Part shown: positions 45,299 to 57,060 of the stretch, piece by piece | Layout of the letters: the number at the start of each line of letters is the position of its first letter | Position numbering within the stretch: position 1 is the first letter of the stretch | From: Isoetes taiwanensis | Lineage: Eukaryota > Streptophyta > Lycopodiopsida > Isoetales > Isoetaceae | Assembly: GCA_021234155.1 (NCBI GenBank) | Contig: JAJEKV010000226.1 | Location: 246,001 to 310,000, forward strand | Direction: 5' to 3' | DNA length: 64,000 bases | Position numbers and translations under genes: made by a program | Notes under the pieces: generated by a model | Databases searched by the model: none | What the model was told of the DNA's origin: nothing | What the model saw: only the letters and a program-made list of their open reading frames with translations

Positions 45299-45472
45299 TA
45301 AAACTATGTCCTTTCTAAAACTCTAAATTAAAACTCAGATCTAAAAAAAGTCGGATCTTCGCGAGGGTAAAACTTTGTTCTAAAGCGTAGATCTCTTCTT
45401 TGGTGCTACGAAGATCTTTTGCAGTAAAACACATGGGCAGGAGGAATAAAAATAGCTCCCTATTTCTATTTT

Positions 45473-45590
45473 GTAGGGAATGGAGGTTGGTCCTCCATTC
45501 CTGCTTTTGTAGGTCTTCCCTCGGCTGGCCGTCCGGGGACCCCCACGCAGAAACCGGAATGGAGTCCCAACCTCCATTCCCCTATACATT
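45473..45590. repeat. Fold-back inverted repeat
   Basis: The stretch TAGGGAATGGAGGTTGG plus CTCCATTCC (45473-45505) is repeated in inverted orientation at about 45559-45588, with a loop of about 50 bp. It directly follows the stop of the strictosidine-synthase-like fragment and may be a small fold-back insertion. Confidence 0.6.
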
Positions 45591-45591
45591 A

Positions 45592-45960
45592 TTACAGCTC
45601 TAACGGCAGGTCGTCTTGATTCTTTTTCTCAAGGGTGGTCTTTGCAGTGGCCGGATCATGCTTGAGAGGCCTGCCTGTAGGTCTGAATTCAAGAACGTCT
45701 AGACTAGCTTGACCCAACCCAAATTTGGCGCTGGCATCAGTGAAATATATGGCGCCATCTTTTGTGACAGCAAGCTCATCCGCAACTCTGCGATTTTAAA
45801 CAGAAGGAAGAGTTATTCACAAACATCAGGCAAGAGATGTCTTAATCCAGCCCAGCAATGGGAAGTACTTATATGTCACGGTTTCTGCATTATCTGAGAG
45901 TACTTGGACGCCATAATCTTTTGTCACATTTAATAAACCCTGGTAAGAACCCCATATGAG
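45592..45960 (-). pseudogene. Strictosidine-synthase-like fragment (two exons) inside the CACTA element
   Basis: Strictosidine-synthase-like proteins are six-bladed beta-propeller, usually secretory-pathway, hydrolase-type enzymes. The first exon (to 45869, minus) reads GLLNVTKDYGVQVLSDNAET followed by VTYK. The intron runs from GTACTT at 45868 to TCGCAG at 45788. The second exon from 45787 reads VADELAVTKDGAIYFTDASA, then LDVLEFRPTGRPLKHDPATA. Joining across the intron restores a lysine codon in frame and the family order GLL.V, AD.L.V, G.IYFTDAS, E.RP.GR..K.DP.T. The frame then runs into TAA at 45592-45594, where the NGVAL blade should follow. It is a captured gene piece. Confidence 0.7.
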
Positions 45961-46079
45961 CCAAGAATAAAGGATGTACAGGTGTTTGCTTCTTGTTTCA
46001 TACTTGCCCCTCACGATTAGCCTTGTTGGGATCTTGCTTGTGAGAGGGCGGATGACATGAATGTGCATGTGGCACTTCT

Positions 46080-48225
46080 TTACTGTAACAAATGTTTCTG
46101 GCGTGATAAATTAATGGCACTTGCTTGTGTATTCACACTGTGTTTTTGTGCTGCTCAGCCGATGTAAGTATTTGATGCTTGCTGCCCACGTGTATTTTTG
46201 TTTTAGACAATGGTTTGTGGGCAATTTGGCCTCCTATTTTATGGGGTCAATTTGACCCTTGGTTGACTGCACACCTGCGGCTTGGATTTCGCCAGGCAGC
46301 ATATTCTGTTGAAGGTGCCGTCATTGGACGGCCAAAAAACGATAATACAAGCAAAAAATGATAATACAGAATGCCAAGATTGCAACATAATAATTTAACA
46401 TTTCGATTCCACTAAACATAAAAGAAAAAGAAAGAATAAAATAAAATAACAAGGTGAACATTTAATCTAGGTAAGACCATGTGGCGTTTAACAATGATAA
46501 AACTAGGCAATTGATTATATTGACGAGGATAATAATATTATAAGTCTGCACCCACATAATAATTAACGCGAGGAGTAAACGGAAAGCGGTGCGGCTAGGC
46601 TTAAGTGGTATAACGGAAGTTATGAGCCTAGTTGTTGTGTTGTTGGGGTAATGGACCAAGATAATCTAATAAAATCCTTTAAATGATCGATCACGAAAAA
46701 CGTAAAATTCTTATCCTCAATAATTAACGGGCACGAACCTATGCACATACGTTATTCCCAGGGGGTATTGTGTTATGCGGGGCACCAGCATCAGTAGTGC
46801 ATCTAACTGGAGAACGTGATTAACAATTATTGCCAAGAATATAATTTACATTTGCATGGCTAAATGGCATATTCTAAACATGTTGTACCAATCTTAAATA
46901 TCAAGAGGAAAAGAATACAAGCAGGGGCACGTGGGGGAAATTGTCAAGGACATCCTGTTGCATTTCATAGTGCATTGAGTCGCCATTTTCGTGTCCAAAA
47001 GATACGTAACATTGCTTCGTCATCAGCACCTCCTCGCACTGGCTCAACCTAACTCTTCATTTCACCTTGTAAATTATCATTTCATCAACATATCGTTCTT
47101 TGAACCTTGGGTTTCATGTCCGCGCGACAATAACACCATGGCCTAAAAAATAACGTAACACGCAAATGCAAGCCATTTTTTTTCCCAACAACAAAGGTAT
47201 CTATTTTTGTTATTTCTCAAATTCCTAGTCTAAATATGTCAAACATGTCATAATGAACTTTCTATCTTAATTTTAGAGAGTGTTACTTGAGTAGATGTAT
47301 AATGCTCATGTAATACAAACATGGGGCTTCACATCCAAGGCATCGATGTTATTCTCAAATACAATATGGAAAGCACATGCTTCATTGTCACGTAGTAGAT
47401 CTCCAATGCTTTATATATAAATGCTTGTGAATTGAATCCTCAAAGATGGGACTACCAACACTAGGCTATGCTTTTTGAATTCTCCATTCTTTTTCATGGC
47501 AGTCATCTTATATGTCTGATTAACATCAAACATGCCATTTTACATCAAATACGCCATAATATTAATAAAATGCTGCAAATGCTCCAACCATAACTTTAGC
47601 AACATCAATGGATTTAAAAAGGGTCTTAGGGAGGATTACATGGTACTATAGTTATATGAGTATTATATGTTGCTAGAAAAAGTATTTAGCATTACTACAC
47701 TTTCATTGGGATCTTATCAAAATAGCTTATATAAAACCACATTGCAAGTGCTTGATGGTCTTTGGAACATCATAGACATTGGTACTTATTTTGCTAAGCA
47801 TTTGAAGTTGATATGATGTTAAGCATTAGAAGCAAGAAGTGCATCATTATAAATTGTAGGTGTGAAATTTTTCTAAAAGAAGTTCCTCAAGGGGGCAAGT
47901 TGATAGGCTAAAGTATTTAGTTGTTGTTAAATGTCTAAAAGTGGATCTCGTGCGATATATATTCCTGATTGCTTTTAAGTTTGAAGTTACGTGAGAGGAG
48001 AAACAAATTGTAGTAAACAACACCTAAACAAACACAGATATTACTACCAACTCCTATTCCCCATTGCAATGGAGTTGGTGAAACATGATCTTCTCAAATT
48101 ACAAAACATTTGGAGTCAATTAAATAGAGATGTTATTCGATAAATGAAGAAGAAGAAGAAGAAGAAGAGATTTTAATAAAGGAACTAGGGAATAGCAACA
48201 ACTACAATAGATATTATGCATGACC
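46080..48225. other. CACTA interior, no gene recognised
   Basis: AT-rich with short frames only. An (AAG/GAA)n run lies at about 48147-48166. There is no transposase motif on either strand. Confidence 0.4.
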
Positions 48226-48229
48226 ATTA

Positions 48230-48600
48230 TTCTGACGAATATAGGAAGATAGTCAGCATAATAGTCACAAAATTAATCAGTGTAATCGTCAACTTGTAAG
48301 TCATCTAATTAGTCAGATATTTAATCAAACATTTGAACAGACAGATAGTCAGGTTACTAGTCAGACTCTGTCAGAAATGATTCGTCCAGCTACTCGTCAC
48401 CTCATTAGTCAGATTATTAGACAACTAATTAGTCAAGCTAAACATTAGTTTAAATGTCAGGTAATTAGTCAGATGCTTATTAGTCAGTTTATTAGTCAGA
48501 TTTTTTGTCAAATCTAAACGTCAGTTTGTTATCAGATCAAGCATCATATTAATAGTCAAATACGCATTTGACAAACTATTTTAGACCCTCTGACGATTTT
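48230..48600. repeat. CACTA subterminal repeat region, right
   Basis: Many TAGTCAG, TTAGTCAG and CGTCA motifs in both orientations, the counterpart of 42225-42490. Confidence 0.8.
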
Positions 48601-48631
48601 TCTGACGTTTAGCTGTCATTCTCTTGTAGTA

Positions 48632-49140
48632 TAGAGGGCCACTGCCCTTACTCGACTGAACTCCATGGAAGGTGTACACCACCCCAAGAGTGTCGAACCC
48701 ATGCAACAGCCCGCACGTAGTGGCAGTGCATTAGATCTAGTGCGCTGAAGTCCCTGATAGGCCTTACTACCAGAGGGACAGTTCATGAGTAAGGACATGA
48801 GCTTCCTTGTAAGCCAGTCTGGTCCCGCCACCCACAACCAGGTTTGGTTCTTATGCACAGGCCGAATACTAGTAATGCACTAAAGGGACTAACTAGGAGC
48901 ATCAACTACTAAGCTGTAGGTCTCTAACCCCCTTCCCAATACAATGAGTCCACATAGATCTCCATCCATCACATCATTATAGAACTAAAGAATAATATCT
49001 AATCTACATCATAGAAGTTATGTTCTTTAGTTAGGGCTCGCTATCTGGGGTTCTATGTGGCTGTTATGGGCAATTCAATAGGCTAAACATGCTAACTCTA
49101 TGCCCGGAAGGCGGATTAGGCTATTGAATTGACGAAATAC
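48632..49140 (+). repeat. LTR-like repeat family, copy A, right part
   Basis: Continues the repeat interrupted at 42193 and parallels copy B from 63462 on: AGAGGGCCACT, then TCGA.CCCATGC, CCCCCTTCCCAATACAA and GGTTCTTT/TGTTCTTT blocks. It ends with a GGGCAATTCAATAGGCTAAA inverted-repeat segment, matched by GGGCAATTTAAGAGGCTAAA in copy B. Confidence 0.75.
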
Positions 49141-49890
49141 CTGGTCCTTGGCTTGCTCCTCTTGATCCGAATGTGTCCATGTCACTGTCTTGCTTGGAGA
49201 TGCCGGTCGAAAAGGAAGTCTGACAAGCTAGGGCGCTCAAGCAGATCTTGGAAGTCGGGATTGACTCTTGAAACGCGCGAAACGGAGCTCGAAAGGACTG
49301 TGGACGAAAAAAGGGAAAGTTAGGGTTTGGTGGCCTTACATAGGCTATCAGTTAGGGTTAGGGTTTTCCATGACCCTTGGTATGCCTTTTAATGGTTAAG
49401 GTCTAAAGTGCGCACATTAATAAGTGTGCGCACCCTTGCAAGTTGCCCCATAGGGCGCTACTTGCTTGGCTACACTTCGGCATACACGTCAATTGGGATG
49501 GCGCGTACGCATGACAGTGCAGTACGGTATACGTCTTGAGACCATATATCGTACTGGAACGTCACAGTTGTAAATAGATGGGAGCTGATAGCTAGGAGTA
49601 AATCGGCCATGAATAGCTCAAAATCGACCTTTTTCTAAGGGCCAAAGGGTTCTTTGCAATTCCGGTTCAGTTCCGAAAAGTTTGAGCGTCGATTCTACCT
49701 GTGAGCTCGGCCCCCGTTATCAGCCACATACATCCTTTAGGAAAATGTTAAATTCGTTCCCTCCTAAATGTTCCATATGTCCTTGCCCCTTGCCACTGGA
49801 TCTTTGTTGCTTGAGCCACTCCCCCGAGCCGCTCCGTATCAATCTCCTCTCGAGACAACAATGAGCCCCCCTAATAATGACATCACGTGA
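49141..49890. other. No gene seen
   Basis: Mixed-composition sequence, possibly the continuation of the LTR-like repeat or the adjoining element body. A short GTTAGGGTTAGGGTTTT stretch near 49350 is too short to be telomeric. Confidence 0.4.
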
Positions 49891-49899
49891 TAGAGTGTT

Positions 49900-50035
49900 C
49901 TATCTCAGTGCTTCATAAACATGTTTATGCATCATTGGGGCCTCATCCCATATAATCATGCGAGTCGCTCTTATCAACTTTGCCATCTCAAACTACTTTG
50001 AAATACTGCAAGTTGATGTTTATTGGTATCTTTAA
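49900..50035 (-). pseudogene. PIF1-like Helitron helicase fragment
   Basis: On the minus strand AKLIRATRMIIWDEAPMMHK followed by HVYEALR matches the Walker-B region (IIWDEAPM..K..FEALDR) of PIF1-type helicases encoded by plant Helitrons. Upstream residues (RYQ-TSTCS, ending in the Q/P-rich 50032-50220 frame) are degraded. No Walker A or Rep domain is visible, so it is an isolated fragment. Confidence 0.65.
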
Positions 50036-50229
50036 CCTTGAATTTGCAGTTCGCCCACCGTTGCTTTGGTTGAGCGTTGGTCAGCTCTGTGACATTTTAT
50101 GGGAGAGTGATATTTTGCTTGGGCCTTGCTTGAGCTAAATGGCGTTGCTCGGGATGTCCTCGGGCTTGAAGTATGAGGTTTAGCAAAAAGTGTTATTTTG
50201 CTTTTATAATGTTCGTGCATATGAGGCCA

Positions 50230-51900
50230 AGTTTACTTCATCGCGCTAGCAAGAGTGTTTGAAAAGTAAATAGTGCAAATACTCATGTGAACCTAGCAAT
50301 CCTAACATGTAATACAACTTAGTAGTTCAACAAATACTAAACACATGTATTTACAATATAATCCAAACAATAATTTGCCATTTTGATTTCACAAATACCA
50401 CTACCATGACTGTTCACTAAACATCCGGATTAGAACAAACAAACATCCTAATGTTGAACCATCTCGTAAAAATCCCTTTTAGCATTTGTGGAAGCCGAGA
50501 AAAGACCCATTTGGAAATTTGGCTCACTCAAATATTATGTTGGCCACGGGAGCAAAACAACATTGTATTCGTATTTAGCATGCAAAGATTACTATATGAT
50601 AATTGTGCTTGCTTTCAAAACGCCCTTATAGAACCTTGATAGGTACTTCATTGCTCTACATATTTTGATGCCATATGCAATGACTGATTTTGTTATGTGT
50701 TTCTCTAAGGCTTCAATCTCTTCTGGATATGTTATTAAGAAAAAAGAAACAAATTATACCAAATGCGAGATCTTAACTGCATAATGCTGTTGCAACCTGC
50801 ATGTATAGCTAGGATAGAATTACACTTAAAAATAGCATCCTAGAGGTCCAAATGATTTCCAGACTGTGGAAACAAATGCCTCACAAATCACAATAAATAT
50901 CTGCAGCACATTTATGATTTGAATTTTTGCATATAAAGGAGTATAAATTGCCTTAGTAAAGCATTCAAAGCCTGCACTGACTTGCTACTGTGTGTGCACA
51001 TGATATTACTTCACTTAGTAAGAAACAATTAAGGGAACATCTAGGTCTGCAAGCCAAAGGCATCAAGCCCATACCTGCACCAAATATCACAGGCCAATAG
51101 CCTTAAATTCAAATCGTTCTGCACCATCCTCTAACAGAACATATTACATATGCAAAGTTTTGAACTATTTTTCCATGTAATAAAAGGAACTTGTGAAGCA
51201 CACAATATTGCAACCATGTATCAAACAGATGCACCCTATATTACTTCTCGCATCCGCATCTTCACCAAGAGCACTTAGATATAAAGTAGTACAACTGTGG
51301 ACCTGCCATGCCTCAGATTTGTGGCTTTCAAAGTACAGGGGTAAAATATCTGATAAACAACATATTTTGAAAAAAGAAATAACAAACTCTGGGAAATGAA
51401 TGTGTTGTAACAGCGCCAGCCCAAACTATTTATCCCAAGTACTTTATCAGTAGAAAAGAAGCTTGTTATTTCAATGCCCCAGTATCAATTTAATTATGGA
51501 CCTGCATACAAAGACATGTTTATTTGCAGTCTACAATAATATTCAGACATGTCTACTAAACTGACATGGATGCTAAACCATAAACATACGCTGTCTATGA
51601 ACAGAGCAGCATTTTCGTAATTACATTTATGAAGAGACTTCTGCAGAATCCAAAAGAACTTATACTTGAAAATCAGAGATTTGAGCAGCCTACTACATAG
51701 ATGCATTAGAATATAATAAACCCACTTACATTAAATCACTCTAAAGATCTATTGAATGTAGTGTCTAAAAATGAAATAAAATACGATTATTCTATGGTGC
51801 ATTTTGCCAAACATCTATAATTCGTTGGATTTGTAGCTTGTTTTGCCTTCACAGCAACGCATTGTTGAATCCCTGTTTCTCTGTAGGCTTACATAAAAAG
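50230..51900. other. No gene seen
   Basis: AT-rich spacer into which the LINE inserted (its left target duplication is at 51919-51930). Frames are short and without motif. Confidence 0.45.
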
Positions 51901-51918
51901 ACTTAAAAATGACTGAAC

Positions 51919-51930
51919 TACAATATTGCT
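51919..51930. repeat. LINE target-site duplication, left
   Basis: TACAATATTGCT here equals the 12 bases following the LINE poly(A) tail at 55826-55837. Confidence 0.85.
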
Positions 51931-51936
51931 GAGAGG

Positions 51937-52770
51937 ACTGATCTTTGGAACAAAATCAGAAATAGTTTCAGCAATGTCGAGGCGGATGAAATCATTATGG
52001 GAGGTGATTTCAACATGGTCACTCATAGTTTTATGAAAAATAGTAATTTCAGGCCCCTCCCCTCGGATGAATTCAACTCCTCGGTCCGATTTGATTTCCA
52101 CCAATAACCTTACCTTAGCTAGAACCTCCTCAAATGATTTTTAGCCGGGTCCGATCGCAGAATCAATCCGTCTACCTGCCTTCATGATAGATTCTATTTG
52201 AGCGAAAACCTCCGAATTCAAGCGCCAGAGTCACGAACCCTGAATGGATATACATTTCAGCAGACCACTTTCCTCAGCTCATCTCCATTCATAGGAACAA
52301 TGGAGTCACCACCAAAAGGAATTCCTACTTCAAATTAAATACCCGGTGATCAAACATCCCGATTTTAGGGATATCATTTGGATTTGATTGACTCCACAGA
52401 AAAACCCTACGGCAGCCTATGGTCGGATGTCTTGGTGGTGTAATACTGACCAAGTTAATCAAGGATAAGCTCAAGATTTGGGGAAAGGAGATCCACTCGC
52501 CAAGAGGCGGCTCATTTGAACAATCTTAGAAATACTCTCCCCGAATACCGCAGGGAAGAATACAAATGTAATTAGTCAAGAAATCGAGGTGAAGAATTAA
52601 GTATTGCAAATGGGTTGAGACTCAAATCAAAGATCATCGAGCTTAAGGAGGATGAAAGAGCTCACTCAAAATATTTCTTTGTTAAGGCCAAGGGCAGAAC
52701 TAGAAGAAATCAAATTGATGAGATTATGGTGAATGGCACTAAGATTACCGGAGATGGCAACCTAAAAAGC
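51937..52770 (+). pseudogene. LINE endonuclease remnant and linker
   Basis: The first readable frame gives DLWNKIRNSFSNVEADEIIM, then GGDFNMV, the conserved catalytic-loop motif of LINE apurinic-type endonucleases, at about 51990-52020. Later fragments (LSSSPFIGTMES-like, KYFFVKAKGRTRRNQIDEIM) lead into the RT. Stops break every frame. Codons before the GGDFN motif, including most of the nuclease, are lost by truncation. Confidence 0.75.
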
Positions 52771-52779
52771 CGCCACAAA

Positions 52780-54884
52780 TCACTTTACTAATATTATGGG
52801 TACCACCTCTGTCTCCTATCAGGAAGAAAGTGAGAACTTCATCAAGATGGAGGAAAAAGTCACTCATGATCAGAATATTGCTCTAACAAGTTTGTTCTCT
52901 TTGGAGGATCTTGGCAAAGTGATCCACGATATGAAGAATGGCAAATCTCTCGACCGGGCCTTCAAATTGAGTTCTTCAAAGCTACATGGGACTTTATGGG
53001 ACCCTACATTCAAAATATTGCCAATGAGTTTATTATAAGGAAGCAAATGGATAACAGAATCAACACCAGCTTCATCACTTTGATTCCCAAGATTCCCGAA
53101 CCTGTATCCTTTTCGGATTACAGACCTATATCTCTTACTAATGTTTTGTACAAGATTATTTCAGGTGCTATTACTCAAAGGCGGAAAAAAAAGATTCGGA
53201 CAATATTATAAGTCATAGCCAATCGGCATACTTGAAAGGAAGAAACATTCTTGATAATGTTGTTACTGCCACCCTTGGCCTCAGATGGGCAAAAGATACC
53301 AAGCAAGAGATTGCACTCCTTAAGCTTGACATCACTAAAGCTTTTGATATGGTCAATTGGGATTTTCTTAAGCTGTGCTGCAGTAAACTTGGATTCAATA
53401 TCAGCTCAATCAGTATTTTCTCTGCAATTCTCAATAACTCCTCCTCCTCAGTACTCATTAATGGTGAATGCAGCCCCTTCTTCAACATCAAAAGAGGAGT
53501 TAAGCAGGGCTGTCCCTTGGCCCCATTTCTTTTTATTATAGTGATGGAAGCTCTCCACAGCAGTTTACAGGCAGCAAAAGAAGAAGGCACAATAACAGGT
53601 TTGTATCTCCCTGCAAATGATATTGCTGACCAATTCCTTAATGGGCATTTTGCAGATGACACATTTATCCTTTTATCTATGGACCTCCAATCAATCAATC
53701 AGACCAAGGGGATTTTACATGCCTTTGGCAAACTTTCTGGCTGTAATATTAACCCGAACAAATCCAAGATTACCTCCCATGACCCTGATCTGGGCACTCA
53801 AGCCGCCTCCATTCTTGAGTGCAGTTTCAGCCCTTCAAATGTTCATTCCAAGTTGTTAGGCATTCCTTTTGCCATCCGTTCCAATGCTGCAGACCTTTGG
53901 AATAGCATTATTGAGAAATTCTACCATAAAGTTGACACCCTCAATTCAAGATTCCTTTCCAAAGCAGGCCGGGCAATTTTAGCTAATTCTGTCATTGCCT
54001 CATCTCATGTTTACCAATCTTCCTTCATCCTTGCTCCTAAGAAGGTCTACAGTAAACTTCAAGGTATTCTTGGAAGGTTTATCTCCTGTGGCAGCAATAG
54101 AAAATGCTGGACTCCAGTCTCTATGGAAGAGTGCTGCAAATCCAAGTCTGAAGGTGGTCTGGGCATTATCAACATTGAGACGCATGCGGTAGCCCTGGCA
54201 GCCAAATATTTCTTTAAAGCCATCACGGATAAAATACAGCATCCGGTTGCTGTGCTAATCAAGCACTATATCCTCAAATGCAAACCATATGGCTGGAATA
54301 TCAAAATGGTGCTCCCTGATGCTGCCTTTTTTTATTTAAAGATCCCCTCCAACACTCCTCCTTTAATCCGAAAATGGTTAAAGGCTTGGCAGCAGGTAAA
54401 GGGCATGTTTTCTTGGAAGAAAGGTATCTCTCCAGCTCAATATATTTTTTGGAACCCTTATCTCCTTGGAGAAAACAGCATACATTGTCTTATCAGGAAT
54501 TTTCCAGATCAAGCGAAATTATGGCAAGATAAAGGTTTGATTAAAATCTCAGATCTGTTTGATGATAATGGCCCTATTCCTTTTGATTTGTCAATTATTA
54601 AATATGAAGATGAAAGCAGCAGATCTCTGTATAATGTTGTTCTTAGCTATATTGCTCATGCAGATTGGAACAACAGTGACATCACTTGGCAGTTTAAAGG
54701 GAGACTCCTCTTCAAAGTCAAGGATGCCTACAAGTACTTATTGAGAAATCAAACAATGAGTATCCACCTTAAGTGGGGACTATCTTATGAACGTTGCAGA
54801 TCCAATCTCATACACCTCTGGAAGTCTCCAATTAATCCAAAAATCAAAGCTTTCATTTGGCTTGGCTGTGGCATAAAAGTTTAG
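52780..54884 (+). pseudogene. LINE reverse transcriptase
   Basis: An RT N-terminal region is readable at 52796-53210 (LEDLGKVIHDMKNGKSLDRA, then TSFITLIPKIPEPVSFSDYR, then PISLTNVLYKIIS). After one frameshift a 550-codon open frame runs from about 53213 to 54884: QSAYLKGRNILDNV, LKLDITKAFDMVNWDFL, GVKQGCPLAPFLF, then FADD at about 53648-53659 (catalytic box) and GCNINPNKSKI. It ends with NPKIKAFIWL, the start of the zf-RVT region. It is notably intact, and a single frameshift separates it from the N-terminal part. Confidence 0.88.
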
Positions 54885-55610
54885 CCACCAATTGCAAGCG
54901 CTTTAAGCGCAACTTCTCAACTACTAATATTTGTCCGAGATGCCTCTCTTATGCGAGAAAATGGCGACCATCTTTTTGGATCATGTTTACGGTCCCAATG
55001 GACAATTGAGATTGCATCCAAGCTCTTGACTCAATCTATCTTTGGACGATTCAGGGCCGACTTCTTTATTCCTGCCTCCCCGGACATTGGGTTTTACATT
55101 CTTCATTGGAGAATATGGAAAGGCGTAAACAAAATTTGGTGTTCGCAATGAAATAATATGGCCACAAGCCATACTCTCTCAAACCAACTATGATGTCTCT
55201 TGGATTTACAAATTTTTCTATATTGCGGGGAAAATTCTTTCTCATGGCAGACGGATCACCTTTCCAAATAAAAAAAATATGATGACATCGAAATGGGCAG
55301 CGACTTTCGGACAGGCCGCTCTCCCGCACCATTCGAAGAAGCTCATGATATGTGACTTGCTCGTGCGCTCTCGAACCTGATCTGAAAAGGGAATTTACAT
55401 GTCAAGCCACGGATGCAGCTGGGAAATACAATTTTGCCAAATCAAGGATCTGTCCTGTCTTTCTTGCCAAAATGACCATAATCACAAGGGGACGGATCCC
55501 TTGGCGTTGGCTTCTCTTCTGATTGACTTTTGGAAATCCGACAAGACAATGGAGTCATCCAAAATTTTCTTAACCTCTGTCACCTATGTGCAGAGTTCTT
55601 AAAATCTGAT
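54830..55610 (+). pseudogene. LINE zf-RVT and C-terminal remnant
   Basis: A frameshift at about 54865 moves the zf-RVT motif (NPKIKAFIWL..W, TNICPRCLSY-like, ENGDHLF.SC) into other frames. An open stretch then reads FWKSDKTMESSKIFL and ends at 55602. The remainder to 55825 is 3' untranslated sequence with an A tail. Confidence 0.6.
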
Positions 55611-55825
55611 TTTCAGTTCTAGAACCACTATTTTCAACAGTTAAACATTTCAAATTATGCCCATTTTCCACATGGCATTTTCTGCCTTGGAAATGGTTTA
55701 GCTAGTTTTTTATATATAGCCTTCAAGTATGAGGGCTAACCCGGGTGGACACTCCCCATATAAGTAGTCAATTTTGTTCTCCTTTTTCATATATAAATAT
55801 AATACCATCCTTCAATAAAAAAAAA

Positions 55826-55837
55826 TACAATATTGCT
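55826..55837. repeat. LINE target-site duplication, right
   Basis: TACAATATTGCT, identical to 51919-51930. Confidence 0.85.
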
Positions 55838-55839
55838 CA

Positions 55840-57060
55840 AGGAAATTAGTATGATTCCATTATGTTTGCTGCTGCTACTATTGTGACACTGGTTGGTAAG
55901 CTATTGTTTAGTATTATGTAGAATTCACATTGCAATTTTATTTTATAAAATATATCAATATAGGTTTTCTCTTCATAGAAATGCATGCAAAAGATACAGA
56001 ACACCTTGGAGATCCAAAGGCTGTTAAGTCACAAATATAACATAGACTGAAAATCTAAAATGAATCTATCTAAGCATAATATAGAGGCATTAGAAGCTTA
56101 TGAAAAAAGTTCTCACCTTGATAATGATGGCCAAAATGGTTTGATTCATCAAATGGTAGTGCAAGAAGGCCTATAGTACTCATAATGATTCCTCCTCCGG
56201 CTTCAGTTGAGACAGTTATCTTTTGTACATGCATTTGAAGAGAAAGTCTCATACCTATAGTAAATGATAGGTAATGGGTAAATCAATATGTTAAACTTGT
56301 TTGATGAAATGCTAAAACATGATGACTGACTTGATTATATGCTTGGTAATGAATGTAAAATATTTATAGTGTTAAGATGACTGAAATCTCTAGGAAAAGC
56401 CTACTTAGTAAATTAAAAATCCTCATGAAGCATCTAATTTTGGCCAGATCATTGAGTGGTGAAGTCCGGCACGTCCACTCATATTTATTACCAATATTTT
56501 GCTTTGCAAGGTGAGATAAAAAACTATATCTCAGGAGAATTGAATTAAGTTTTATCATCTAGGGAGACAAAGAGGTTAATGTACGGAATACAAGAAAAGA
56601 GCACATGAAGCCCATTATTGTACAACACTATAAAAATCCTGCCTCGAAGTATTTTTGAGGAAAATTCCTTGACATTAATAAGCTCGATGATGAATATATA
56701 CATCTGTACATATCAATGTGTTGAAGGTAGGCAAGTATAAGATGCTAGTACAATCACTACAAGTTGCTGCAAAAACGTATAATGGTTGGTTAGGTATAAG
56801 CGTACAACCATATCATGCTCGAATAGTCGCAAACACTGCAAAATCTGAAGAGCATGGTATTCATTTTGAATCGCTCCCATTTGACAACATTGACATATCT
56901 TGTGTTCACGCTGCTCACAGCCACATTTGCATGTCTCAATTTTTGAGAGGGCTGTTGTGTAACATTCATATTTGTTTTGCTTGGTGGGGTAATGGGTTTG
57001 ATGGGATGCAACATGCAACATCTCATGTTCTTTGACAATAGAATGATGAACAGAGTAACA
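55840..57060. other. No gene seen
   Basis: AT-rich spacer with short frames on both strands (for example 56713-57021 minus and 56718-57035 plus overlap each other) and no motif. Confidence 0.4.

Larger units (their letters stand above)
42194..48631. mobile_element. CACTA (En/Spm) DNA transposon carrying host gene fragments
   Basis: Terminal inverted repeats CACTACAAGAGAATGATGGT (left) and, reading inwards from the right end, TACTACAAGAGAATGACAGC, both followed by AAACGTCAGA and a CGTCAGAG stretch. The 3-bp target duplication TAG is typical of the superfamily. Subterminal regions are packed with GTCAG/CTGAC motifs. No TNP2-like transposase is recognisable in the 6.4 kb, but strictosidine-synthase-like exons and other exon-like pieces are. 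It is therefore probably a non-autonomous Pack-CACTA-type element. The right terminal base has mutated from G to A. Confidence 0.9.
51931..55825 (+). mobile_element. 5'-truncated L1-type LINE
   Basis: A 3.9-kb element bounded by a 12-bp target duplication and ending in an A-rich tail (AATAAAAAAAAA near 55814-55825). It starts inside the endonuclease domain, contains a reverse transcriptase and a C-terminal zf-RVT region, and lacks ORF1. Truncation at the 5' end, a target duplication and an A tail are the hallmarks of target-primed reverse transcription. Confidence 0.9.

Noticed and set aside
46462-47052. CACTA transposase candidates in the element interior
   Set aside because: Frames are at most about 65 codons and lack TNP2-type motifs.
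49345-49370. Telomere-like TTAGGG repeat
   Set aside because: Only two to three imperfect units and not the plant TTTAGGG form; treated as chance.
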